Both the position numbers and the translations under genes were made by a program. 64,000 nucleotides of DNA from Candidatus Accumulibacter cognatus (GTDB taxonomy: Bacteria > Pseudomonadota > Gammaproteobacteria > Burkholderiales > Rhodocyclaceae). The notes beneath the pieces were generated by a model. The model did no database searches. It saw nothing but the letters and a program-made list of their open reading frames with translations, and was not told where the DNA came from. This document shows positions 9,623 through 17,728 of this stretch, piece by piece. The stretch lies in the NCBI GenBank assembly GCA_013414765.1, contig CP058708.1, positions 1,235,553 through 1,299,552 of the forward strand. The letters run 5' to 3'. Within the stretch, counting starts at the first letter, position 1. Every line of letters starts with the position of its first letter.

Positions 9623-10291
9623 TCAAAATGAGAATTGCTGGAGGAAGAATCGCGCGGCCACGAAGACGCTTTCCACAAACCAGCCAACGATGCTTTCAAA
9701 ATTTGCGAAGAGCGGGTTCATTTGATTTCCGAAGCGAAGCACGCCGACGAACAATAGCGCAAGAAGAAGGTAACTCGTCGCGTTGGCGAGAGCTAAGGCA
9801 CGTAGCGTCTTGGGTCGGTCTTCGATTTCAACAAAGAGAAGTAAGGCGCGCCACTCCATGAGAACCGAGAGCAAATAGGCCAGCACCGCCAAGACAAGCA
9901 GTGCAAGCGGAATCATCCAGCCAAGATCCTCTTAGTAAGGAATTAGCCATGGAGCTTGCACCATTACTGCATGGATTTTCTGTCCGACCATAGTCAGGCC
10001 ACGCGTACCGCCTGCAAATACACCCTGAACAGTGGCCAATACCGCCCACATGAGCGGTATTCCGACCAAGGTGGACAGCACATTGCCCAGGGCAACACCA
10101 GCCACTGACTTCTTCGGAGAAAGGCCGAGCAACCTTGTGACTGTCCACGCTTCAATCGCGATAACGGGAACGAGTGATTACCAAGGCGGCGGCAGGAAGA
10201 CCATAAGCATCAGGAGGCCAATATTCGCAGCCACCGGCAAAGGATCCAGCAGTGCTACGAGCAGGCACGCTACGTAAGTGAATCGGCGCAT
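9623..10291 (-). pseudogene. Integron-cassette membrane protein with two in-frame TAA codons
   Basis: From ATG 10291 (MRRFTYVACLLVALLDPLPV) one frame runs to 9623 with hydrophobic segments such as LIALLVLAV-like stretches near 9880 and ATSYLLLALLFVGVL. It is broken only by two TAA codons: after LPPPW (10178-10180) and after PWLIPY (9932-9934). Its present last residues QQFSF come from the MITE-like insertion. The ancestral end was FFLGA-stop at 8256. The cassette begins TTAGAG, directly after the intron remnant. I cannot name the family; about four to five membrane helices. Confidence 0.7.
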
Positions 10292-10299
10292 GGCTCTAA

Positions 10300-11215
10300 T
10301 CGGGACAGGAGAAAGCCTCGCGGCCTCCCCCCGGACGAACGGGTCACGTATCCGGCGGTTCGATGAAGCCAATTCCTACCGCAGCGCAAGGCCCGGTAGG
10401 CCCCTTTGTTCGAAGAAGCACAACGGGAGCGCGATCGACAGGGCCGGTGTCTGCGACACCCGCCACGGAGCGTGCGCGGACTTGCTGGTGTCTCAGGCTT
10501 CGCGGACCGAGACACCGTGTTTGCGCAGCTCCCGGTAGCCCGCTCGACCCCATGGTTTCCAGAGTTCACAGCGTAACTTGTATCGTACCCCTTGTCGAGG
10601 TCGCGCAGAGGGCTCGGCACATCTGCGATTACGAAGTACGCTTTCCAAACCGACAGGGGCTCTCGAAGCTCTGCGACGACGAAGGCGAAGGGGCTGCCTC
10701 TGGTACGGCGGGTGAGTTCCCGCACGCACTCCTTGAGCTGGTCGAGAGCCTGGTCGGCCACCTTGAGCTGGGCACCGTTGCGGCTGACCGTGAAGCACGG
10801 GAACTTGCGGTTCATGGGCCGATCGACCGCGCTGTTGCCACCCCGACGGTGCGTCCGACCCCGCGACAGTGGATGCACGGTGAGCCGCAGAGAGTCAATG
10901 ACGAAGCGTGTCACGCTGGCCATCGCCCGCTCGCCCCGTATCCATCACGCCTCCCATCCGGTTTTTGTTCATCGCCCCGCAGCTTTGGATTGGGCTTCCA
11001 AGCGCCCGCAGAGCTCGCGTCGTTCCAGCGGCCAGGAGCAAGGCAGTTTGCTCTTTGAAACCCCGCTTCCACCCTCCGGACCTCGCCGCGCGGCGACGCC
11101 CCTGCCCTTCTCCTTGCCTTCGGCTCCCCGTAGTGGGGTTAGACGCACCGCAGGTGCGGCTAAACCTGGCCTAAGGACTTGCACCGATGAAGTAACGCGC
11201 CATGCCCGGCGCACA
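10300..11215 (-). mobile_element. Class-C group II intron remnant, internally deleted (copy 1)
   Basis: The minus strand starts with GTGCGCCGGGCATGGCG, a IIC-type 5' end, and ends in a domain V/VI-like tail (GAACCGCCGGATACGTGACC ... CCTGTCCCGA). Between them lies only the C-terminal part of the intron-encoded reverse transcriptase/maturase: VRELTRRTRG, then in another frame LRCELWKPWGRAGYRELRK, a stop, and GPWRV-type SQTPALSIALP. The catalytic YADD region is gone. Its 3' end abuts TTAGAG, the first bases of the next cassette, and its 5' side cuts an attC. It fits class C-attC introns. Confidence 0.7.
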
Positions 11216-11258
11216 CGTCTGAGGCTCAGGTCACGGTCCGTCAAGCGAATTGTTATGC
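11216..11258 (-). other. Left half of an attC site (alpha/beta hydrolase cassette)
   Basis: Minus-strand GCATAACAATTCGCTTGACG: R'' box GCATAAC plus the AATTC spacer and L''-like box seen in many attC sites. GCATAAC is the exact complement of GTTATGC, the start of the same cassette at 12087. It begins 14 bp after the hydrolase stop. The other half is absent where the group II intron begins. Confidence 0.7.
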
Positions 11259-11272
11259 GCATGCGCTCGTCT

Positions 11273-12064
11273 TTACGCAATGCCATTTTCTACAAGAAAG
11301 CGTTGAACTAGCCCGAGAACATCGCCTTCCCTCTCGCGGTGCGGGACGTGACCACACGGGCTAAGAATTTCCATTCGCGCCAGCCCGTGTACTCCCTGCG
11401 TGATTCTTCGCGGGAACTCACAAGAACCGAACTCATCAGAATCGCCGTGCAGGGCCAAAACAGGGCTACGCACCTTACCTAGATAAGGATCAAGGGACCA
11501 CCCTCGAAACGCAGGGGCCAGCCAAACCTCGGACCACGCGGCTAGCACCCAGCTTGCTCGCTCACCGTGCCACTTGGTCAGTTTTGAGAATTGATCCTCG
11601 CTCTCGAAGGCATTCTTGGCATCACGAATTCCGGAAAGAGTCCTCTCCTCAACAAACGCCTGAGCGGATTCGGTAATCACGGCCGCACAGTGACTTCCAG
11701 AAATGGCAGCGGCAACCAAAGCCATGCCACCGCCAACGCTATGCCCAAAGAGGACGTAGTGGCTCAGGCCCAAGGCAGCAACAATGGCCGGTAGATAGAC
11801 CTGCGCTTCCTCATCAATAAAGCCCGCCTCTGCCGGGCTGGTACGGAGGGTCGACCTACCGAACCCGAGTCGGTCATACGCGATAACGTTGCGGCTTGTC
11901 GCGGTCGCCAACGCTTCGGGGAAGCTTCTCCACTGCTCTACGGAACCCAGAGAGTCATGCAGAAGGATGATCGGCACGCCCGATGATCTATCGGCCGTCC
12001 ACTGCCGGACGAATACCTGACCACCTGGGACATCTACAAACAGATCTTTTGATTCAACTGCCAT
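11273..12064 (-). CDS. Alpha/beta hydrolase (integron cassette)
   Basis: 263-aa alpha/beta-fold hydrolase. Residues visible: oxyanion region LLHDSLGSVEQW, nucleophile elbow GHSVGGG, acid in LHGDSDEFG and His in SPCGHVPH. The ATG at 12064 (MAVESKD) follows GAGAGTTGAG and lies 23 bp after the cassette start. The attC half directly behind the gene and the attC in front show it is a mobile cassette without its own obvious promoter. Substrate unknown. Confidence 0.88.
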   Translation of the reverse strand: MAVESKDLFVDVPGGQVFVRQWTADRSSGVPIILLHDSLGSVEQWRSFPEALATATSRNVIAYDRLGFGRSTLRTSPAEAGFIDEEAQVYLPAIVAALGLSHYVLFGHSVGGGMALVAAAISGSHCAAVITESAQAFVEERTLSGIRDAKNAFESEDQFSKLTKWHGERASWVLAAWSEVWLAPAFRGWSLDPYLGKVRSPVLALHGDSDEFGSCEFPRRITQGVHGLARMEILSPCGHVPHREREGDVLGLVQRFLVENGIA

Positions 12065-12080
12065 CTCAACTCTCTTCAGC

Positions 12081-12144
12081 GCATAACGTTCTAGCTCGGG
12101 GCGCGGCCTGTCAGGGCCGTCGACCCTGCAGCAAATTGTGAGAG
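12081..12144 (-). other. attC site between SRAP and hydrolase cassettes
   Basis: Minus strand: R'' CTCTCAC (12144-12138), AATTT spacer, GCTGCAGGGTCG and partly complementary CGCGCCCCGAGC arms, and R' GTTATGC (12087-12081). R'' is one base from CTCTAAC, the complement of the SRAP cassette start GTTAGAG, as expected for a cassette's own attC. The SRAP stop codon lies inside the site. Confidence 0.7.
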
Positions 12145-12836
12145 TGCGCCGGCACTTCCTCGATGAGGTCCGGCGACTCATTCCGGACATTGTTTACCTT
12201 GGTGCTCACCCGGTGCGCAACGAAATCCGACCGGGAGCGCGCGATCATGGCCACGACTTCCGTGGCCGAGGACTCCGGGGACAGCCAGGCCTCGAACTGC
12301 ATGGGGTCCAACACGACCGGCATGCGGTGATGGATTTCGGAGATTTGCTCGCCGGCAGCCTCCTTGGTCAGAAGGGCGCAAGACAACATTGCTGAGCCAT
12401 TAGGCGCCTGCCACAGAGACCAGAGGCCCGCGATGGCAACGACCTCGTTACCCGGGCTGTGGAAGTAGTAAGGCTGGTGCCCCTTCCTTCCCGAGCGGGT
12501 GGTTACGGGCTCGTTCTCATTCCATTCATACCAGCCCTTCGCGGGCATGAGGCAGCGCAACGCCTTCATGCTCTGACGCCAGGTGGGCTTGGAGGCCGCC
12601 TCCTCACTCCGGGCATTGAATGTCATGGTGGGCGGCGCATCCTTCTTCCACCAGGTCGGGATCAGACCCCACCGGGCAATGTCGCCTAACACCTCGCCGT
12701 GGGGCATATACACGATGGGCACCGGCATCGAGGGACCGACGTTGTAGCGATTGATCCATGCTTTCCAATGATGGCGGCCAGGATGGAAGTAGCTCTCCAT
12801 GGCTCGATCGTCTGGAGTGACGTATCTACCGCACAT
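12111..12836 (-). CDS. SRAP (HMCES/YedK-type) abasic-site DNA-protein crosslink protein (integron cassette)
   Basis: SRAP proteins crosslink through Cys2 to abasic sites in single-stranded DNA and protect them. The start MCGRYVTPDD gives the essential Cys2 after Met removal. Other conserved parts: FNARSE, PAKGWYEW (active-site Glu) and EIHHRMPVVL (active-site His). It is 241 aa, family length. The ATG at 12836 lies 10 bp past the cassette junction. Upstream in-frame extensions run into the neighbouring cassette and are not real. SRAP genes also occur in phage and SOS contexts. Confidence 0.92.
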   Translation of the reverse strand: MCGRYVTPDDRAMESYFHPGRHHWKAWINRYNVGPSMPVPIVYMPHGEVLGDIARWGLIPTWWKKDAPPTMTFNARSEEAASKPTWRQSMKALRCLMPAKGWYEWNENEPVTTRSGRKGHQPYYFHSPGNEVVAIAGLWSLWQAPNGSAMLSCALLTKEAAGEQISEIHHRMPVVLDPMQFEAWLSPESSATEVVAMIARSRSDFVAHRVSTKVNNVRNESPDLIEEVPAHSHNLLQGRRP

Positions 12837-12845
12837 GATTGCGCA

Positions 12846-12923
12846 CTCTAACGGTTGACATGAGAGGTGGCCGACAGCAGGTGAAACCTGGTGTCGGACT
12901 TCCCCTCGATGGAAGGGTTGGGC
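12846..12923 (-). other. attC site between racemase and SRAP cassettes
   Basis: Minus strand: R'' GCCCAAC (12923-12917) and R' GTTAGAG (12852-12846), 78 bp overall, with complementary inner arms (CCGACA / TGTCGG) and a GGTTTCACC turn. GCCCAAC complements TTGGGC, the first bases of the racemase cassette. This is the clearest complete attC in the window. Confidence 0.8.
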
Positions 12924-12924
12924 G

Positions 12925-13620
12925 TCACGGCCAGAGAGCCTCTTCCGCGGCAGCGCGCGCATGAATGGCCGTGGTATCGAACAGAGGAACCCCCGAGTCT
13001 TGCTGATTAACGAGAAGGGATATTTCCGTGCACCCCAGAATGATGGCTTGTGCGCCCTGAAATACAAGGCTCTCCATGACCCTTCGATACTCGCTCCGCG
13101 AGATGGCCGTGACGACGCCAAGACACAGTTCCTCATAGATGATGCGGTGGATGGTTTCGCGGTCTTCCGGCCCCGGGACGATGACTCGAAGGCCATGCCG
13201 TTCGCTCAATCGGTCGCGGTAGAACGCCTGTTCCATTGTGAACCGGGTGCCAAGCAGGCCAACGGCTGAGTGGCCAGCCCGCTTAATTTCGGCGGCCGTC
13301 GGATCTGCGATGTGGAACAGTGGGACTTTAACGGCCGCCTCAATGATGGGAGCCACCTTGTGCATCGTATTTGTGCACAGGACCAAGAAGTCCGCGCCCG
13401 CCGCTTCAAGCGAGCGAGCGGCGGCCTCCAAGATAAGACCGGCAGCTTCCCAATCGCCTGCATGCTGCAGACGTTCTATCTCGTGGAAGTCGACGCTGTA
13501 CAGGACGACCTTCGCTGAGTGCAGACCTCCAAGGCGTTCTCTAACTGTCTCGTTGATCTGACGGTAGTACGGAACCGTCGATTCCCAACTCATTCCACCG
13601 ATCAGACCAATGGTTTTCAC
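12925..13620 (-). CDS. Aspartate/glutamate racemase family protein (integron cassette)
   Basis: PLP-independent amino-acid racemase of the Asp/Glu family. The two catalytic cysteines are in LVLCTNTMHK and IILGCTEISLL. The N-terminal KTIGLIGGMSWEST is typical of aspartate racemases. GTG at 13620 with GGAG six bases upstream is the likely start, giving 231 aa. The stop overlaps the attC entry. The cassette begins TTGGGC just after a group II intron tail. Substrate inferred from family only. Confidence 0.9.
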   Translation of the reverse strand: MKTIGLIGGMSWESTVPYYRQINETVRERLGGLHSAKVVLYSVDFHEIERLQHAGDWEAAGLILEAAARSLEAAGADFLVLCTNTMHKVAPIIEAAVKVPLFHIADPTAAEIKRAGHSAVGLLGTRFTMEQAFYRDRLSERHGLRVIVPGPEDRETIHRIIYEELCLGVVTAISRSEYRRVMESLVFQGAQAIILGCTEISLLVNQQDSGVPLFDTTAIHARAAAEEALWP

Positions 13621-13653
13621 GAACGCTCCGAAGTATCGATTAGTGACGCCCAA

Positions 13654-13863
13654 TCGGGACAGGAGAAAGCCTCGCGGCTTCCCCCTCCCACCCCCCGGAC
13701 GGACAAGTCACGTATCCGGTGGTTCGATGAAGCCAATGCCTACCGCAGCGCAAGGCTCGGCAGGCCCCTTTGTTTGAAGAAGCGCAAGGGTAGCGCGATC
13801 GATAGGGCCGGTGTCTGCGCCACCCGCCACGGACCGTGCGCGGACTTGCTGATGTTCCAGGCA
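13654..13863 (-). mobile_element. Group II intron 3' remnant (copy 2)
   Basis: About 210 bp closely matching the 3' end of the copy at 10300-11215. It encodes SAHGPWRVAQTPALSIALP and FFKQRGLPSLALR (maturase C-terminus), followed by the domain V/VI-like tail and CCTGTCCCGA. It directly precedes TTGGGC, the start of the racemase cassette. The rest of the intron is missing: the IS3 element starts at the next base. Confidence 0.7.
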
Positions 13864-14108
13864 GAGGTGGCCCCGTTTGTTTGGACAGAAAACGTTCTTT
13901 GATAAGTGGAACCTTGCCAGTTGCGGTCGACTGACCGGTGATGCGGTTGGTTTTGACCTTCCAAGATATTATACGAAACGAATAGAGCTCGGTGGAGCTT
14001 GTGGGCGAAGGGACGCGCGGTGGGAAAGTCGCCAGACTTTTCCACGGCAAGCGGCCCGGTGCGCGACAGCGCATCGTCCACAAATCCACGGAGCCCCTTC
14101 CTCATGTC

Positions 14109-14942
14109 TTACGCCGCTCCTGGGGTTGCCGACGCGAGCGCCACGAAGTAGGCAACGTCCGGCGTCTTGCCCTCCAGGGAACGATGCGGTCGTCGCTCGT
14201 TGTAGAAACGCAGATACGTGGCCAGGTTGGCTGTCGCATCGGCGACGTTGTCATAGGCCTTGAGATACCCCTCTTCGTACTTGACGCTTTTCCACAGGCG
14301 CTCGACGAAGACGTTGTCCCGCCAGGACCCCTTGCCGTCCATACTGATCCGGATGTCGTGCGCCTTGAGCAAACCGGTGAATTCGCCGCTGGTGAATTGG
14401 CCACCCTGATCAGTGTTGAAGATCTCCGGGCAGCCGTGGCGGTGGATGGCTTCCCGCACCGCGTCCAGACAGAAGTCGGTCGTCAAGGTGTTGGAAAGCC
14501 GCCAGGCAAGGACCCGCCGCGAGAACCCGTCGATCACGGCGAACAGGTAGAGAAAGCCTCGGCGCATCGGGATGTAGGTGATGTCCGCCGCCCACGCTTG
14601 ATTGGGCCGCTCGATCGCGAGGCCGCGCAGGAGGTAGGGATGGATTTCATCCCCCCGCTGCCGACGAGACGTGTGGGGCTTCCGATAGAGGGCTTCGATC
14701 CCCATGCGCGCCATCAGGGTGCCGATGTGCTTGCGCCCGGCCTCGAAGCCCTCGGGGCGGAGTAGATCGCGCAACATGCGGGCGCCGGCGAACGGGTGAT
14801 CAAGATGTAACTCGTCTATCCGGCGCATCAGCGCCAAGTCCTCCGCTGAGACCTCGCGGGGCGTGTAGTAGGCGGTCGAACGCGCCAGCCCCAGCAGGGG
14901 ACACTGATGCGATACGGGGAGCTTGTGGTTGCGGTCAATCAT
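14109..14942 (-). CDS. IS3-family transposase OrfB
   Basis: 277-aa DDE transposase. An HTH_21-like N-terminal part (LARSTAYYTPREV) is followed by the rve integrase core with WAADITYIPM (D), FNTDQGGQFTS (D) and NVFVERLWKSVKYEE (E), then TYLRFYNERRPHRSL. The ATG overlaps the orfA stop (ATGA). It is probably made with OrfA, by coupling or frameshifting. It lacks the insert and stop seen in the 2912 copy, so it may be active. Confidence 0.95.
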   Translation of the reverse strand: MIDRNHKLPVSHQCPLLGLARSTAYYTPREVSAEDLALMRRIDELHLDHPFAGARMLRDLLRPEGFEAGRKHIGTLMARMGIEALYRKPHTSRRQRGDEIHPYLLRGLAIERPNQAWAADITYIPMRRGFLYLFAVIDGFSRRVLAWRLSNTLTTDFCLDAVREAIHRHGCPEIFNTDQGGQFTSGEFTGLLKAHDIRISMDGKGSWRDNVFVERLWKSVKYEEGYLKAYDNVADATANLATYLRFYNERRPHRSLEGKTPDVAYFVALASATPGAA

Positions 14943-15244
14943 CGTCTTGCGCTCAGCAGGCCCGCCTGGGTGAGCGCATGTTCTAAAAAATCGTTTTCCA
15001 GCGTCAACTGGCCGATCTTGGTGTGCAGCTTCGTCAGGTCAGGATCGCTGTTCGTCGGGCTGCCGGTGTCCCCAAAAACCTGCACCGCACGCTCCGTCAG
15101 TTGCCGCTTCCAGTCCGTGATCTGATTCGGGTGAAGGTCATACTGCTGCGCCAGCTCCGCTAGCGTCTTGTCGCTCTTCAGCGCCGCCAGGGCCACTTGT
15201 GCCTTGAATGCCGGTGTGTGGTTCCGTCTCGTCCTTCTTGTCAT
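14939..15244 (-). CDS. IS3-family transposase OrfA
   Basis: 101-aa HTH protein: MTRRTRRNHTPAFKAQVALA, then YDLHPNQITDWKRQLTERA and a leucine-rich C-terminus (LTLENDFLEHALTQAGLL). It binds the IS ends together with OrfB. ATG at 15244. The upstream open frame crosses the IS end and is not part of the gene. Confidence 0.92.
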   Translation of the reverse strand: MTRRTRRNHTPAFKAQVALAALKSDKTLAELAQQYDLHPNQITDWKRQLTERAVQVFGDTGSPTNSDPDLTKLHTKIGQLTLENDFLEHALTQAGLLSARR

Positions 15245-15333
15245 GCTCTTGCTCCTGTTGGGGCTGCTTCCGCAGCCGTTCGTGGGGGCAAGGCTACCAC
15301 TTATCCTCCTGTCCGAATTTCCGGGGCCACCTC

Positions 15334-15387
15334 TTTCACCGGCCTGCGCGGCTTTTCGCGCAGGTCCGGTGGAATGATGAGTTGGGC
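15334..15387 (-). other. attC site of the DUF4209 cassette, truncated by the IS3 element
   Basis: Minus strand: R'' GCCCAAC (15387-15381), then complementary arms CCACCGG..CCTGCGCG and CGCGCAGG..CCGGTG around AAAAGC. The L'-R' end is missing at the IS3 junction. R'' matches TTGGGC, the start of this cassette at 17294, supporting a single 1.9-kb cassette. Confidence 0.72.
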
Positions 15388-15402
15388 ATCTGTAGATATG
15401 GG

Positions 15403-17259
15403 CTACGATTCGCCACTTGGGTTCTCCGCCTTTCGCGCTGCGTTCCAGAAGGTGTTGAAAACGATCTTCACGCCGAGCCACCAAGCATAGATAGCGTAGG
15501 TCGATTGACATTCCTCATCGGTGAGCAGTCCGTGCGCCACCTCATTTCTGAGGTTTGGACCAAATGCGTTGCAGAAGAGGGCCTTGAGTTCAAACGACAA
15601 GTCTTCTCCGAATATCTGCGCGACCTCTGGCGCTTCCATCAAGGTGCTTAGGCCGTTCTCGTTCTCGATGCCATCCTTATCGAGGGTGGTAGTTTTGACG
15701 CCAGCCACCTTCAGGTGCCAACGAACCATGTGCTCGATTTGAGGCACCAAGATGTGTAGTGCAACGACGAAGTCATTGTCGTAGCCTGCGAAGAGGGCCC
15801 GGCCCATTAGGCCCTTTCTGTCCGTCGGGACGATGGGGGAGCGATTGGCGATAGCAATGAAGTCCTCCGCACGTAGCCTGTGTTCAAGACGCAGCACTTC
15901 GAGCGCAGGCCATATGTCACCCTGTACAACCAAGCCCAACTCCATGCCATAGTGTTTAACCATCTCGGCCCACAGAGTGGCCTTGTATTCCTCGGAATTA
16001 GCGTCCCCAAACCCCATTCCAGGGCGCTTTGCGATCACTCGCCCATCACGAGACATATGAGTTGCTGCAAAGAGCGCCTGTAACGGGTGCTCACGGAGCA
16101 TCTTCTCTGAGAAATCGCGTATCTTCTCCGCTCTCGCCCCACGATAAATGTTGGCGAAAGCAGCGAGTGCATCGAGCGTCGGTTTTCCCTTTACAGCGTT
16201 AATGGCTTTTTCGACAATCTCAGAAATGTCGATAGGCGGCGACGTGATGCTGCCCATCTCGTCAAGAGACTTGGCACCAGCTTCACTCAGGTGCTTATGC
16301 AACTCCGCGATTCGTTCATCGACCCGGTGAGTGTTGCGCTCACTGCGAGGGATTTTGCGATAAGTTTGGATTGCATTCTCGTAGAAACTTGCTGCAACCA
16401 TGTTGCTGGCTTGTTCAGACGATAACCTAGCCACGGCCTCCTTAACCCAACCCTCAGCCAGGCATGCAGTCATCTCCGCTGCTTTGGCTATGTTGCCAGT
16501 CCGTTGGAACCATCTTGATGCTGCATCGAAAAAGTCTCTGGCTCGATGCAAGTCACCACCGACGTCGAAGGCGCGAGCCATCGTTTCAAGCTTGATAGCA
16601 ATTGCCTGACGATGATCGTGTCCAAGCCTGTGGCTTGCAAGCGTGTCTGAAAGCCAGAGAGCAAGATACCCGTCTTCATTTGTCGAATTGTCGAATGCGG
16701 CGACTAGTGCAGTTTCGATTTCCTTCAGTCGATCACCAGCGCCCCTCTTAAGCATTAGGGTGAGGCTGATCGCTCTCTGCCAACACTCCCGGCTACCTCG
16801 TATCCAGGTTTCCGCATCGAGAGGTAGTTGGCGGTACGCATCAATTGCGAGTAAGGCGTACTTGGGTTCTCTCGGTTCAATCAATAACCAAACCAGATCG
16901 GCAAGTCGTGCTTGGAGCCATGGGTCATCAACCTCGTCGGCAAATGTAGCGAAGAGTCCTACGTCAGCTCGTTGAAAGTCAATTGGTAAGGATGATCGTC
17001 TTCCGTCCATGACCATGAACGGTTTGAATGGCTCGTTGGGACTGCTGGGATTCAGCATCATTGAACAAGCATCCGCTAGTAGCCAAAGACCCTTGCCTTC
17101 TGAAAGAAGGCCATTTTCAACAGCTATGCGGGCGGCGCACGATAGAGATTGCCACATGCTTGGATAGCCTTCACGGTCGCCGGCAGTAATTGCTTCCCTC
17201 CAGCCAGAATTACGCAGGCTTTCAATAGTAGATATCGTTTGTTCTGGGTACCGTTCCAT
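15403..17259 (-). CDS. DUF4209/HEPN-like protein (large integron cassette, candidate defence gene)
   Basis: 618-aa soluble, largely helical protein. The C-terminal part has FGPNLRNEVAHGLLTDEECQ: an R-N-x3-H motif as in HEPN ribonucleases, and the sequence style of DUF4209 proteins. The middle has TPR-like helical repeats (HRARDFFDAASRWFQRTGNI). ATG 17259 (MERYPEQ) lies 35 bp past the cassette junction; the ATG at 17310 would lie inside the recombination site. It occupies the first clear cassette position, nearest intI. Activity is unproven; a toxin or anti-phage role is inferred from the HEPN-type motif and location. Confidence 0.7.
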   Translation of the reverse strand: MERYPEQTISTIESLRNSGWREAITAGDREGYPSMWQSLSCAARIAVENGLLSEGKGLWLLADACSMMLNPSSPNEPFKPFMVMDGRRSSLPIDFQRADVGLFATFADEVDDPWLQARLADLVWLLIEPREPKYALLAIDAYRQLPLDAETWIRGSRECWQRAISLTLMLKRGAGDRLKEIETALVAAFDNSTNEDGYLALWLSDTLASHRLGHDHRQAIAIKLETMARAFDVGGDLHRARDFFDAASRWFQRTGNIAKAAEMTACLAEGWVKEAVARLSSEQASNMVAASFYENAIQTYRKIPRSERNTHRVDERIAELHKHLSEAGAKSLDEMGSITSPPIDISEIVEKAINAVKGKPTLDALAAFANIYRGARAEKIRDFSEKMLREHPLQALFAATHMSRDGRVIAKRPGMGFGDANSEEYKATLWAEMVKHYGMELGLVVQGDIWPALEVLRLEHRLRAEDFIAIANRSPIVPTDRKGLMGRALFAGYDNDFVVALHILVPQIEHMVRWHLKVAGVKTTTLDKDGIENENGLSTLMEAPEVAQIFGEDLSFELKALFCNAFGPNLRNEVAHGLLTDEECQSTYAIYAWWLGVKIVFNTFWNAARKAENPSGES

Positions 17260-17288
17260 GCAGAAAAGCCTATGTCGTGGGTCAAGAG

Positions 17289-17728
17289 GCCCAACGTTGG
17301 AGGTGAGCACCTTGACGCCGTAAGGCGGCGAGTGTGCTCCAGCGACGCATTGAACGGGAAAGGGGGCGGGGGAAGCCGAAAGGTCTCCATGCCCACCGCC
17401 GGACGACCCACCAAGAGGGATCTGCTTGACTCCGAAGTGTGCGCTGGGCGTGCGTATGAACGCTCGCGTTATACATCCGCTCAGTACACACTTCGCTTAT
17501 TAGCAGATTTTCCACGCTTTATACAGCCCACGCCGATGTGCTAGCTATACCCTTGCCCGTTGCGTCCATCAACGCAGCCGCCTTTCTCGAGCAACTTTCA
17601 ATTCGACCCCACAATCGAGGTCGACTCCTAACTTCTGATCTTACCAGATGCCCATTCTTGCATCAATATTGAAATCTATCTGATCAGTAGCCATAATGCG
17701 TGGCTGGCTTACCCGAGGCTTCGCATCC
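17289..17728. other. Integron attI / leader region
   Basis: Between intI and the first clear cassette. A recombination core GTTGGGC lies at 17295-17289 on the minus strand, and a second candidate GTTAGGA at 17632-17626. The first is preferred because the following cassette carries the matching R'' box GCCCAAC. The 330 bp between the two cores contain no convincing gene; they could be attI plus the cassette promoter, or a short cassette without an ORF. A partly palindromic segment (17300-17345) precedes the core. Confidence 0.55.

Larger units (their letters stand above)
8274..9641. repeat. MITE-like element with 17-bp inverted repeats, itself split by an IS5 copy
   Basis: CAGCAATTCTCATTTTG starts at 8274 and its exact complement ends at 9640. 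Both sides carry AGGAAGAA (8266-8273 and 9642-9649), an 8-bp target duplication. Without the 1.2-kb IS5 copy and its 9-bp duplication the unit is about 154 bp, with no coding potential. Removing it joins the membrane-protein frame to a nearby natural stop at 8256-8258, which supports a true insertion. Confidence 0.7.
13864..15333 (-). mobile_element. IS3-family element, apparently intact copy
   Basis: 1470 bp with the same terminal repeats as the copy at 2560-4044 (GAGGTGGCCCCG at both ends) and uninterrupted orfA and orfB. One end cuts a group II intron remnant and the other cuts an attC, with no target duplication, so adjacent DNA was probably deleted at or after insertion. Confidence 0.9.

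Noticed and set aside
12837-13196. N-terminal extension of the SRAP frame by 120 residues
   Set aside because: It reads through the attC and the racemase gene on the same strand; SRAP proteins must start MCGR.
17626-17632. GTTAGGA as the sole attI recombination point
   Set aside because: No matching R'' box is found for a cassette starting TTAGGA; GTTGGGC at 17295-17289 fits the DUF4209 cassette better. Kept only as a candidate inside the attI entry.
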